Shown here: piece after piece, positions 1 to 5,203 of the stretch
Numbering within the stretch: the stretch's first letter is position 1
Layout of the letters: the number at the start of each line of letters is the position of its first letter
Source of the DNA: Candidatus Martarchaeota archaeon
GTDB taxonomy: Archaea; Micrarchaeota; Micrarchaeia; Norongarragalinales; UBA8480
DNA: 11,230 nt
Assembly (NCBI GenBank): GCA_023474775.1
Contig: JAMCXP010000051.1
Location: 1-11,230 of the forward strand
Direction of reading: 5' to 3'
The notes under the pieces: generated by a model
What the model saw: only the letters and a program-made list of their open reading frames with translations
Database searches by the model: none
What the model was told of the DNA's origin: nothing
Program-made: the position numbers and the translations under genes

Positions 1-824
1 GGGAAGCAGGCGTTCAAGTGCTAGACTCTAAAATACAAGTCAACACCACGCAAGGATTTGAATATTTAACCAGTTACCAGTTTGGTTCCTACGCGGTTTC
101 AAACGGAGTGGTCGGAACGATAAACAATCTAACATTATTCGGAGTGCCTGCAATGATAAGCGACAGCTCTGCTGTTTTAAACGGCAACCTCACGCTTCAA
201 GGCCAGGTCAGCTTCGCCAACAATTCAATACAAGGTGTAAATCTGGTTCAAACCGCCTTCAACCCCTCTCTTTCTTTTATAAACGGCCAGCTGAACGCTT
301 CAATCCAAAGTTTCACTGGCTTTCAAGCTGTCCTGTCAATACCTTGGAAAGAAAGAAACGAAAACCTGACCCTATTCAATTCAACTCCTTCAACCAATAT
401 AAACAACACTGTCATTGTAAAAGGAAACGCCTCCAACCCCTTCTCTTTAAACTCTTCCTTCAATGGAAATGATACCATTTTTGATTTTCCCTCAAACTTC
501 ACTGATCAAAGCCTTTTGAATTTTTCAAACGCGTTCTACCCTGATAGCGTTTTCACTTTCAATTTCAACTCTTCAGACTCTTTTGAAAACGTTTCAAATC
601 AAATACAAAAGCTCGGGTACAACTTCACCTTGTATAAACAAGCGGTTTTCTCTTTCAACGAAAGCGATTTTCTTGAAAAATTCGGCTTCTACAACAACTC
701 GTTTTTAACAGGGCTTGCTGGAAACTTCAAAATAGGAGACAATCTGACTCTGAATGTTACAGGCTTGGCTGAAGATGGAGTGGTGGTAAGCGCCAGCGCC
801 GTTGAAAGCGATTTAAGCCGATAA
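1..824 (+). CDS. Sequon-rich probable surface protein (partial, 5' end outside window)
   Basis: The reading frame is open to the left edge (first full codon at 3), so the GTG at 18 is only an internal codon and the true start lies outside. About 270 residues are visible, ending in TAA at 822-824. They are dominated by Asn, Ser, Thr, Phe and Leu, with about 20 N-X-S/T sequons (NLT, NFT, NSS, NVS types) spread along the length. There are almost no cysteines, and there is an alternating hydrophobic/polar pattern that suggests beta-strands. No catalytic motif and no C-terminal membrane anchor are visible; any signal peptide would be outside the window. This composition is what is expected of an exported archaeal protein N-glycosylated by an AglB-type oligosaccharyltransferase. 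The location and glycosylation are inferred, and I do not recognise the family. The next gene is 172 nt away on the same strand. Confidence 0.7.
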   Translation, partial: EAGVQVLDSKIQVNTTQGFEYLTSYQFGSYAVSNGVVGTINNLTLFGVPAMISDSSAVLNGNLTLQGQVSFANNSIQGVNLVQTAFNPSLSFINGQLNASIQSFTGFQAVLSIPWKERNENLTLFNSTPSTNINNTVIVKGNASNPFSLNSSFNGNDTIFDFPSNFTDQSLLNFSNAFYPDSVFTFNFNSSDSFENVSNQIQKLGYNFTLYKQAVFSFNESDFLEKFGFYNNSFLTGLAGNFKIGDNLTLNVTGLAEDGVVVSASAVESDLSR

Positions 825-900
825 AATTAAATCTTTTGATCCTATTATATTAAAAATGCTGGGAATTAAAGATTCATGATTTTACAAGCATGTTACAAAA

Positions 901-930
901 ACTCCTATTAAAAACTCCCATACTCCTATT
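901..930. repeat. Short direct repeat ACTCCTATT
   Basis: The 9-mer ACTCCTATT occurs at 901-909 and again at 922-930, a period of 21 nt (two helical turns). It lies in the AT-rich gap just upstream of the inverted repeats before the ATPase gene. Two sites on the same DNA face could bind a regulator, but a chance repeat in low-complexity DNA is also possible. Confidence 0.35.
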
Positions 931-939
931 TTACCTGAA

Positions 940-984
940 TTTGGTCACTATACTGACCAAAAATGTTAAAAATATGTCAGTATA
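940..984 (+). promoter_or_regulatory. Two overlapping, mutually exclusive inverted repeats upstream of the ATPase gene
   Basis: TTTGGTCA (940-947) is repeated inverted as TGACCAAA (954-961) with a 6-nt spacer. TATACTGAC (949-957) is repeated inverted as GTCAGTATA (976-984) with an 18-nt spacer. Both repeats are perfect (8 and 9 bp). The right arm of the first shares TGAC (954-957) with the left arm of the second, so only one can form as a hairpin at a time. The second arm ends 12 nt before the ATG at 997 and contains TATA. The block may be a double operator for a dimeric regulator or a switchable RNA leader. An AT-rich stretch at 966-975 is a possible TATA box for a leaderless start near 997. 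Confidence 0.5.
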
Positions 985-996
985 AAAACATTAGAT

Positions 997-2274
997 ATGA
1001 ACACAGAGTTTTTGAAAAATATAATAAAAGACCAAAAGGAAAAACTGCTTAAAACCAACCCAGGTATTAAAAGAAATCTTGCAGATAAAATAAAAAACGA
1101 CATAAATTTAAAAGAAATAGTAATACTGCTAGGAGTGAGAAGATCTGGAAAGTCAACGCTGCTTAAACAAATAATTCAAACGCTAATGAAAGAAGAAACA
1201 AGAGAAAGCAACATACTTTACCTTAATTTTGAAGACGAAAGACTTAACAGCTTCACTCAACTTGATTTTGAAAAAATGTACGAAGCTTATCTTCAACTCT
1301 ACCGTCCAAAGGGAAGGATTTTCATATTTCTTGACGAGATACAAGAAGTAAGCGGATGGGAAAAGTGGGCTTATAGAATAAGAGAATTTGAAACCGCAAA
1401 ATTATTCGTGACCGGAAGCAATAACAGCATTCTTAAATCAGAAGTATCCAAAGCATTAACAGGCAGAAACATAACTTATGAAGAATTTCCCTTTTCATTC
1501 AAAGAGGTTCTGCCTCAAAGCACCGATTCATACACTCAAGAAGGACTGGTTGAAATAAAATCAACATTCGACGCTTATCTTGAATACGGCGGCTTTCCAG
1601 AAGTCTTCATTCAGAAAAGAAGGGATTTTCTAACCTCCTATCTAAGAGATATCATAAGCCGGGATATGGTTTCAAGATACGAGATAAGAAACGTGAGGCA
1701 GTTTGAAGAGTTTATAACCTACCTTTTGAACCTTTACTCAAAAAAATTCACATTCTCCAAACTTCAACACGTTTTCAACCTTGGAAGCCATAACACCGCC
1801 AAAAATTTTATATCATACGCTGAAAACGCCTATCTGGTGTTCACAGTAGAAAATTACTCCACATCGCTGAGCGAGGTGATAAGAGCACCAAGAAAAATAT
1901 ACGCCATAGACCACGCTCTAGCCGCTCAATTCTCAAACAATCCATTACAAGACCTCGGGTCCAAGCTTGAAAACATAGTATTTATAGAATTAAGAAGAAG
2001 ATTGAACTTTGACGAGAACATTTTCTTCTGGCAGAAAGACAATGAAAGAGAAGTTGATTTTATAATAAAAAAAGGAATCAAAATCATAAAAGCAATTCAA
2101 GTAACATACGACCTGAACAGAATGGACATAGAAGTAAAAAGCCTTGTAAACGCTTTAAAACAGTTCAAACTCAAAGAAGGACTTGTAATAACCTACGAAC
2201 ATGAAGAAGTGCAATCCATCAAAGGAAAGAAAATCATTTTCAAGCCCGCATGGAAATTCCTGCTGAACATATAA
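997..2274 (+). CDS. Archaeal AAA-family ATPase with DUF4143-type C-terminal domain
   Basis: The 425-aa protein has the architecture of the large AAA_14/DUF4143 ATPase group common in archaea and bacteria. Walker A is GVRRSGKS (residues 46-53), Walker B is IFIFLDEIQ (108-116), a sensor-1-like strand ends in TGSNNS (139-144), and LTGR with a candidate arginine finger lies at about 154-157. Residues 225-290 look like the winged-helix linker of the family. The C-terminus contains REVDF (351-355) and AIQV (366-369), resembling a degenerate PD-(D/E)XK nuclease-like core; the usual E-V-K strand end is Q-V-T here. The cellular role of this family is poorly known; members often sit alone and are exchanged horizontally. 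No antitoxin or partner gene adjoins it. The gene is distinctly A-rich: two lines I counted are 20-28% GC, against about 53% for a line in the next gene. The ATG at 997 is the first good start. Confidence 0.85.
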   Translation: MNTEFLKNIIKDQKEKLLKTNPGIKRNLADKIKNDINLKEIVILLGVRRSGKSTLLKQIIQTLMKEETRESNILYLNFEDERLNSFTQLDFEKMYEAYLQLYRPKGRIFIFLDEIQEVSGWEKWAYRIREFETAKLFVTGSNNSILKSEVSKALTGRNITYEEFPFSFKEVLPQSTDSYTQEGLVEIKSTFDAYLEYGGFPEVFIQKRRDFLTSYLRDIISRDMVSRYEIRNVRQFEEFITYLLNLYSKKFTFSKLQHVFNLGSHNTAKNFISYAENAYLVFTVENYSTSLSEVIRAPRKIYAIDHALAAQFSNNPLQDLGSKLENIVFIELRRRLNFDENIFFWQKDNEREVDFIIKKGIKIIKAIQVTYDLNRMDIEVKSLVNALKQFKLKEGLVITYEHEEVQSIKGKKIIFKPAWKFLLNI

Positions 2275-2334
2275 CAGCAAATAAAATTAACTCTGCGCCT
2301 TCCGCGTCAATCCGCAAAATTCAATGCGAATGAT

Positions 2335-2368
2335 TTTTATATTTAATCTCCCTTATTTAAAAAAGGTG
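2335..2368 (+). promoter_or_regulatory. Putative TATA box and GGTG leader of the FKBP-like gene
   Basis: An AT-rich element (TTTATATTTAA, about 2335-2346) lies some 35-45 nt before the ATG at 2381 and could be a TATA box. A second one (TTATTTAAAAAA, about 2353-2364) is at the leaderless distance. GGTGTTTTATT starts at 2365; GGTG matches part of the archaeal Shine-Dalgarno consensus (GGAGGTGAT) and ends 12 nt before the start codon. The same 11-mer at the same spacing precedes the uL16 gene. The 2275-2334 stretch before it holds nothing recognisable. Confidence 0.4.
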
Positions 2369-2380
2369 TTTTATTAAAGA

Positions 2381-2935
2381 ATGAGATTTCTAGAAGTGGA
2401 GCTTGGATTTAAAAAAAAAGAGGATAAAACCTTCAAAAGGAACTCTGTCTGCGTGGTGACCGAAGAGCGCGCCCTTCCAAAAGCGCTTGACGAAACCCTT
2501 GAAAAATCAGCGGTAGGATCAGAATCGATTTTAACCTTAAACCCTGAAAACAGCTTCGGCTTTAGAAACCCTGATTTAATCAAAGTGGTTAATCTTAATA
2601 AGTTCAAAAAACAAGGTATCAACCCGCTCCCTGGAATGACGCTGTTATTCGACGGGGTTCCAGGAAGAATAAAAAGCATCAGCGGGGGAAGAGCAGTGGT
2701 TGACTTCAACCCTGAACTCGCCGGGGAAACGCTTGAATGCTCCTACAAAATACTGAAAGAATTCAAGACCGACGAGGAAAAAGTAAGCGGCTTCGGCGGG
2801 AAACTGGGAAAAGTAAGCTTCAAAGAAGCTGGCGTTTCAATAAAATTAAACAGCGACGCGAGCGAGGAAGAAAAGCAGAAATTCAAGTCATTCGTTGAAA
2901 AACACTCAAGCTACAAAAAAGTGGATTTTGAGTGA
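2381..2935 (+). CDS. Divergent FKBP/SlyD-like peptidyl-prolyl isomerase
   Basis: The 184-aa protein aligns by eye with archaeal long FKBPs and SlyD. The visible landmarks are the AL-ETLEKSAVG helix/turn (35-46), the NSFGF region corresponding to the 'AYG' loop (57-61), the insert-in-flap stretch LIKVVNLNKF (66-75), PGMTL (84-88) and the family signature VVDFNPELAG-TL (106-118), normally VVDxNHPLAGKTL. An unusual C-terminal extension of about 55 residues (131-184) looks alpha/beta and charged. FKBPs catalyse proline cis/trans isomerisation and act as chaperones. The N-terminal beta strand with the conserved acidic residue (G-x-x-x-D context) is hard to find, and His is lost from the NHPLAG motif, so catalytic activity is doubtful and a binding or chaperone role is possible. 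The stop is 8 nt before the ubiquitin-like gene, which suggests co-transcription. The start at 2381 is supported by alignment. Confidence 0.75.
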   Translation: MRFLEVELGFKKKEDKTFKRNSVCVVTEERALPKALDETLEKSAVGSESILTLNPENSFGFRNPDLIKVVNLNKFKKQGINPLPGMTLLFDGVPGRIKSISGGRAVVDFNPELAGETLECSYKILKEFKTDEEKVSGFGGKLGKVSFKEAGVSIKLNSDASEEEKQKFKSFVEKHSSYKKVDFE

Positions 2936-2943
2936 AGCTTTAA

Positions 2944-3132
2944 ATGAACGTGTCAATTAAAAGCAGAAACAAGCTGAAAAAAGTAGAATTGAAGAAAGGA
3001 AGCGCCGTCCAGGATGCAGTGAAAGGAGGCGAGACAGGAGTGTTCAAAGTCAACGGCAAGATAGCACACCCGAGAAAAACGCTGAAGGAAGGCGACGTGG
3101 TGGAGTTTGTAAGAGTGGTTTACGGCGGGTGA
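2944..3132 (+). CDS. Ubiquitin-like sulfur-carrier protein (MoaD/ThiS/SAMP/TtuB-type), C-terminal Gly-Gly
   Basis: The 62-aa protein ends in V-V-Y-G-G. It has the pattern of a beta-grasp fold: an N-terminal basic strand, a VNGKIAHPRKTLKEGDVVEF core (36-55) with the typical 'N-G...-L-.-GD-V' turn, then the terminal diglycine. Proteins of this size and end are activated by an E1-like enzyme (UbaA/MoeB/TtuC type), form a C-terminal thiocarboxylate, and donate sulfur to molybdopterin, thiamine or tRNA thiolation; some archaeal ones (SAMPs) are also conjugated to proteins. The next gene downstream is a tRNA thiolation enzyme, so sulfur donation to tRNA is the best guess. The gene starts 8 nt after the FKBP-like stop, within the same transcript. 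No E1 gene lies in the window. The basic N-terminus (SRNKLKKVELKK) is notable. Confidence 0.8.
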   Translation: MNVSIKSRNKLKKVELKKGSAVQDAVKGGETGVFKVNGKIAHPRKTLKEGDVVEFVRVVYGG

Positions 3133-3136
3133 CTGC

Positions 3137-3145
3137 TTTTTTTTT
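3137..3145 (+). terminator. T-tract transcription terminator
   Basis: Nine consecutive T residues begin 4 nt after the ubiquitin-like stop codon, followed by AAAATTTTAAAA. Archaeal RNA polymerase stops efficiently at such U-tracts without a hairpin. This would end the FKBP/ubiquitin-like transcript, although read-through into the thiolase gene remains possible. Confidence 0.55.
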
Positions 3146-3173
3146 AAAATTTTAAAATAATCTGTAGCTAAAA

Positions 3174-3193
3174 TAATTGATTAAATTCAATTA
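3174..3193. promoter_or_regulatory. AT-rich inverted repeat upstream of the thiolase gene
   Basis: TAATTGA (3174-3180) and TCAATTA (3187-3193) form a perfect 7-bp inverted repeat with a 6-nt spacer, 20 nt before the ATG at 3214. It lies where archaeal core promoters of short-leader genes sit, so it could be an operator over the promoter. The AT-richness makes chance occurrence likely enough to keep confidence low. Confidence 0.3.
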
Positions 3194-3213
3194 AAACAAG
3201 GGAATTTCTTTTA

Positions 3214-4158
3214 ATGGTTAATTGCACTCTATGCGGAAGGGAAGCGGTCGTTGAGTTGAACTACAATGGTTTTTCGTTGTGCGAAGGGTGCTTCGTAAGA
3301 CAATTTGAAAAAAGAGTTAGAAAAGCCATTAGAATGTCGGGGTTTTTAAAAAGGGGCAAAAGAATAGCGGTGGGAGTGAGCGGAGGCAAAGACAGCGCTG
3401 CGGTGCTGGCTGTTTTGAGCAAATTCAACTCTAAAATAGGAGCGGTGCTTCTGCCTGTTTTGATAGATGAGGGGATAAAGGGATACCGAAACAAAGCTAA
3501 ATTACAAGCCGAAAAACTCTGTTCATCGCTCAACTTGAAGCTCAACGTCTATACGTTCAAGGAACTTTTCGGCTTCGATTTGGACAAGGTGATGAAACTC
3601 AACCCGAAACGCGAGGCGTGCGCTTACTGCGGAGTGTGGCGAAGATGGGCGTTGAACAAAGCAGCCATTGTTGATTTAAACGCTGATTTTCTTGTGGTTG
3701 GCCACAACGCCGACGACGTGGCGCAAAGCTTTCTAATGAATCTGATGCGAAACAGCTCTCTAACTCTTTCAAGAAGCGGGGGTGTTGAAACAGGCAAGAA
3801 AAAAAAGCTGTTCTCCACCAGAGTAAAACCGCTTATTTTTAATCTAGAAAAAGAAAGCGCTATCTACTGTTTTTTAAAAGAAATACCCTTTTATTTAGGT
3901 GAGTGTCCCCACTATAACGGGTTCAGGATGAAAGTAAAGGATTTTCTGAACGAAATGGAAAGTGTTTATCCGGGAAGCAAGTTTGCCTTAAGCAATGCAT
4001 CGCTTTCAATTCAAAAAAGCCTGCCTTCTGACAAGAGGAAAATATTCAACTGCTCTTCATGCGGGTTCTACTCATCCACTTCAAAGTGCATGGCATGCAC
4101 TCTGAAAGAAGAAGTACAAGAATATAAACGCCAATCAGGAAGCAGCTTCAGGATTTGA
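3214..4158 (+). CDS. ttuA: tRNA 2-thiouridine synthesis protein, TtuA/Ncs6(CTU1)/TtcA superfamily
   Basis: This 314-aa protein is a complete PP-loop tRNA thiolase. The N-terminal zinc site uses C4, C7, C23 and C26; the ATP-binding PP-loop is VSGGKDS (55-61). CAYC (136-139) together with C231 in GECPHY corresponds to the three ligands of the [4Fe-4S] cluster described for TtuA. GHNADDVAQSF (163-173) is the conserved second ATP-site motif, and a second zinc knuckle uses C280, C283, C292 and C295. The enzyme adenylates a tRNA uridine and replaces oxygen with sulfur taken from a ubiquitin-like thiocarboxylate. TtuA acts on U54, while Ncs6/NcsA acts on wobble U34 of tRNA Lys, Glu and Gln; the sequence alone does not decide which. 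The candidate sulfur carrier is the gene just upstream (81 nt away), and tRNA-Gln(UUG) lies 220 nt downstream. The start is supported by the first zinc cysteine at residue 4. The 3' end overlaps the minus-strand eS17-like gene by 24 nt. Confidence 0.88.
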   Translation: MVNCTLCGREAVVELNYNGFSLCEGCFVRQFEKRVRKAIRMSGFLKRGKRIAVGVSGGKDSAAVLAVLSKFNSKIGAVLLPVLIDEGIKGYRNKAKLQAEKLCSSLNLKLNVYTFKELFGFDLDKVMKLNPKREACAYCGVWRRWALNKAAIVDLNADFLVVGHNADDVAQSFLMNLMRNSSLTLSRSGGVETGKKKKLFSTRVKPLIFNLEKESAIYCFLKEIPFYLGECPHYNGFRMKVKDFLNEMESVYPGSKFALSNASLSIQKSLPSDKRKIFNCSSCGFYSSTSKCMACTLKEEVQEYKRQSGSSFRI

Positions 4159-4338
4159 CTTTCTGACAAGCCTCTCCAAAGCCCCAGCGAGCTTGTTCAA
4201 CTGAACGCTGTTCTTCAAACCATAACTCTCCTTAAGCTTCTGCTTTATCTCGCTGAAACTCCCCTTGAAATCCTTGAACTGCCCCTCGAAAAGCCTTTCA
4301 GCTGTTTTGTGTATTTCAAAACTTTTTGTTCTTCCCAA
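4135..4338 (-). CDS. rps17e: Probable 30S ribosomal protein eS17 (S17e), TTG start
   Basis: The small basic protein (67 aa from TTG at 4338) begins MGRTKS and reads on with a helical pattern A-ERLFEGQFKDF, SFSEIKQKL and NKLAGALERLVRK. This matches the shape and order of archaeal eS17: MGR start, A-x-x-L-x-E, DF, an N-K-L-A-G element near the C-terminus, and normal size of 60-70 aa. eS17 is a small-subunit protein found only in archaea and eukaryotes. An in-frame TTG 6 nt upstream (4344) would add two residues, but the 4338 codon gives the family's MGR start and sits 7 nt after a GGTGG Shine-Dalgarno-like sequence (4346-4350). The gene is downstream of tRNA-Gln on the same strand and ends inside the 3' end of the thiolase gene on the other strand. 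Identity is judged by eye; the similarity is modest. Confidence 0.65.
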   Translation of the reverse strand: MGRTKSFEIHKTAERLFEGQFKDFKGSFSEIKQKLKESYGLKNSVQLNKLAGALERLVRKSNPEAAS

Positions 4339-4345
4339 AATCAAA

Positions 4346-4366
4346 CCACCTTTTTTTTTATAAAAA
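4346..4366 (-). promoter_or_regulatory. Shine-Dalgarno-like GGTGG and AT-rich TATA-like element before eS17
   Basis: On the minus strand, TTTTTTATAAAAAAAAAGG precedes the gene. TATAAA centred near 4361 could be a promoter about 23-25 nt before the TTG start, which would give a leaderless message. Alternatively, GGTGG (4346-4350) acts as the ribosome binding site on a longer transcript that also contains the tRNA. The two readings are exclusive, and the sequence does not decide between them. Confidence 0.4.
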
Positions 4367-4377
4367 ATAAAATCAAT

Positions 4378-4465
4378 AGCCCCGAGCGGATTCGAACCGC
4401 TGTCAACAGGTCCAAAGCCTGCTATCCTTAGCTTCTTTTCGATTTAGCCGCTAGACGACGGGGCT
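4378..4465 (-). tRNA. trnQ: tRNA-Gln (anticodon UUG), intron-containing
   Basis: On the minus strand the acceptor stem AGCCCCG/CGGGGCT is a perfect 7 bp, the T-arm AGCGG-TTCGAAT-CCGCT is perfect, and the anticodon arm GCAGG-CTTTGGA-CCTGT places UUG at 34-36 (plus-strand 4413-4415). The 3' CCA is not encoded. The D-region is 16 nt too long. Removing 4428-4443 leaves TCGTCTAGCGGCTAAGGAT, a textbook D-arm with A14, G18, G19 and A21, and a 72-nt tRNA. The A1-U72 pair and the sequence are typical of archaeal tRNA-Gln, which is charged through the Glu-tRNAGln amidotransferase route. U34 of this tRNA is in the class thiolated by Ncs6-type enzymes such as the one encoded next to it. A possible AT-rich promoter lies at about 4493-4503 on this strand. 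Confidence 0.93.
4428..4443 (-). other. Putative 16-nt tRNA intron at position 21/22 (D-loop/D-stem border)
   Basis: The extra segment is ATCGAAAAGAAGCTAA on the minus strand, flanked by GCTAA copies that leave six equivalent removal frames. One frame gives an archaeal bulge-helix-bulge. The central 4-bp helix is GGCT (4449-4446) with AGCT (4433-4430), one pair being G-U. The bulges are AAA (4445-4443) and AAG (4429-4427), each cut after its second base. The outer helix has C-G, a G-A mismatch, A-U, U-A and C-G, and a tiny UC-GAAAA-GA hairpin closes the intron. Introns outside 37/38 are known in archaea with broad-specificity splicing endonucleases; 16 nt is near the lower limit. The alternative is a tandem duplication in a non-functional or odd D-loop. 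Confidence 0.7.
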
Positions 4466-4561
4466 GTTTAACTCTTATTTTAACCACCCATGTTTTTTAA
4501 TTTTTTTGCTTGCTTTTCCCTCCGATTGCTTTTTATACCTGTTCTTGCTTATTTATCTAAA
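4466..4561. promoter_or_regulatory. Divergent promoter region between tRNA-Gln and membrane-protein gene
   Basis: On the plus strand TTTATA (4532-4537) lies 25 nt before the ATG at 4562, the distance expected for a leaderless archaeal message. On the minus strand, AAATTAAAAA (4503-4493) lies about 30 nt before the tRNA 5' end and TTAAAATA lies nearer to it; either could be the tRNA TATA box. No other feature is visible in this gap. Confidence 0.5.
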
Positions 4562-5119
4562 ATGGTAGGAGTAAAACTTTTCAGGTTTGTCCTGTTTTTA
4601 TTGGATAATATCTTCACATTTTCGGCGCTGATATTCCTAATCTCGCTTGGAATCAGCGTTTACCTTTATCTTACACATTACTTTCCAAGCGTGAGACCAG
4701 TATGGTTTGAGTGGGCGAGCGTGGCGCTTCTTGCGATACTACCTCTTCTCCTTTTCTTTGGGATTATAATTTTCTTTTTGTTGATAGTCGACGTGGCAGT
4801 GTCCTTATTTCCAGAACAGAGCATGTCAGTGCCATTTTCAACTGAAGTTGTTAAAGCAAGGATAACAAGAGTGTTCGCAGAAAAAGAAATTGGGTGGTTC
4901 CTGTTCAGCGCTTCATTCGGCTTTGAAAACATTATAATGAACTTTTTCAAAAAAGTTTTCAAACTATCTCCCCCGTTATCATATTTTTCAAGAAACCCTT
5001 TCGTTCTTGTAAGACTTTACAGCAAAGGCAATTCAACAAACGTTTCAATCATTTCAGACTCTAACATCAGGGCGAGAACCCTTGCAAAATATGTTGAAAC
5101 TTCAATAAAATACCTGTGA
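4562..5119 (+). CDS. Small membrane protein of unknown function, two predicted TM segments
   Basis: The 185-aa protein from ATG 4562 has one strongly hydrophobic stretch at about residues 5-38 and a second at about 50-80, separated by a short loop with Pro, Trp and Arg residues. A soluble C-terminal part of about 100 residues follows; it ends in a segment (NVSIISDSNIRARTLAKYVE) that looks like strand plus amphipathic helix. I do not recognise a family, and no catalytic motif is visible. The frame is open back to an ATG at 4490, but 4562 is preferred: it has a TATA box at exactly the leaderless distance, and the extra 24 residues would overlap the promoter region. A terminator-like hairpin follows the gene. 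Confidence 0.65.
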   Translation: MVGVKLFRFVLFLLDNIFTFSALIFLISLGISVYLYLTHYFPSVRPVWFEWASVALLAILPLLLFFGIIIFFLLIVDVAVSLFPEQSMSVPFSTEVVKARITRVFAEKEIGWFLFSASFGFENIIMNFFKKVFKLSPPLSYFSRNPFVLVRLYSKGNSTNVSIISDSNIRARTLAKYVETSIKYL

Positions 5120-5152
5120 TTTTACCAACGTGAGCTGGAGACATCACACCTT

Positions 5153-5180
5153 AAAAAAAGGTGGTTCAAAACCTTTTTTT
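5153..5180 (+). terminator. Hairpin terminator (10-bp stem, T-tract)
   Basis: AAAAAAAGGT (5153-5162) pairs perfectly with ACCTTTTTTT (5171-5180) around an 8-nt loop, so the stem itself ends in seven T residues, followed by CCTTTTATTTTT. This is a strong U-tract stop about 55 nt after the membrane-protein gene. The palindrome would look similar from the other strand. It contains the GTG at 5161 that a naive start search would pick for smc, which argues against that start. Confidence 0.6.
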
Positions 5181-5203
5181 CCTTTTATTTTTTCTTTCAG
5201 AAA

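Noticed and set aside
997..2274. ATPase as part of a defence or toxin system
   Set aside because: No partner gene, no intact nuclease motif and no defence neighbours; the family is widespread with unclear function.
2374..2709. Minus-strand open frame of 111 codons
   Set aside because: It lies wholly within the FKBP-like gene, whose plus-strand protein is recognisable.
4423..4453. Alternative BHB for the tRNA using TAGC/GCTA as central helix
   Set aside because: It would remove 21 nt and leave a D-loop of only 4 nt, which is not a workable tRNA; the 16-nt removal gives a consensus D-arm.
4490..4561. ATG 4490 as start of the membrane protein
   Set aside because: It would place the promoter TATA box inside the gene; the ATG at 4562 has a TATA box at 25 nt.
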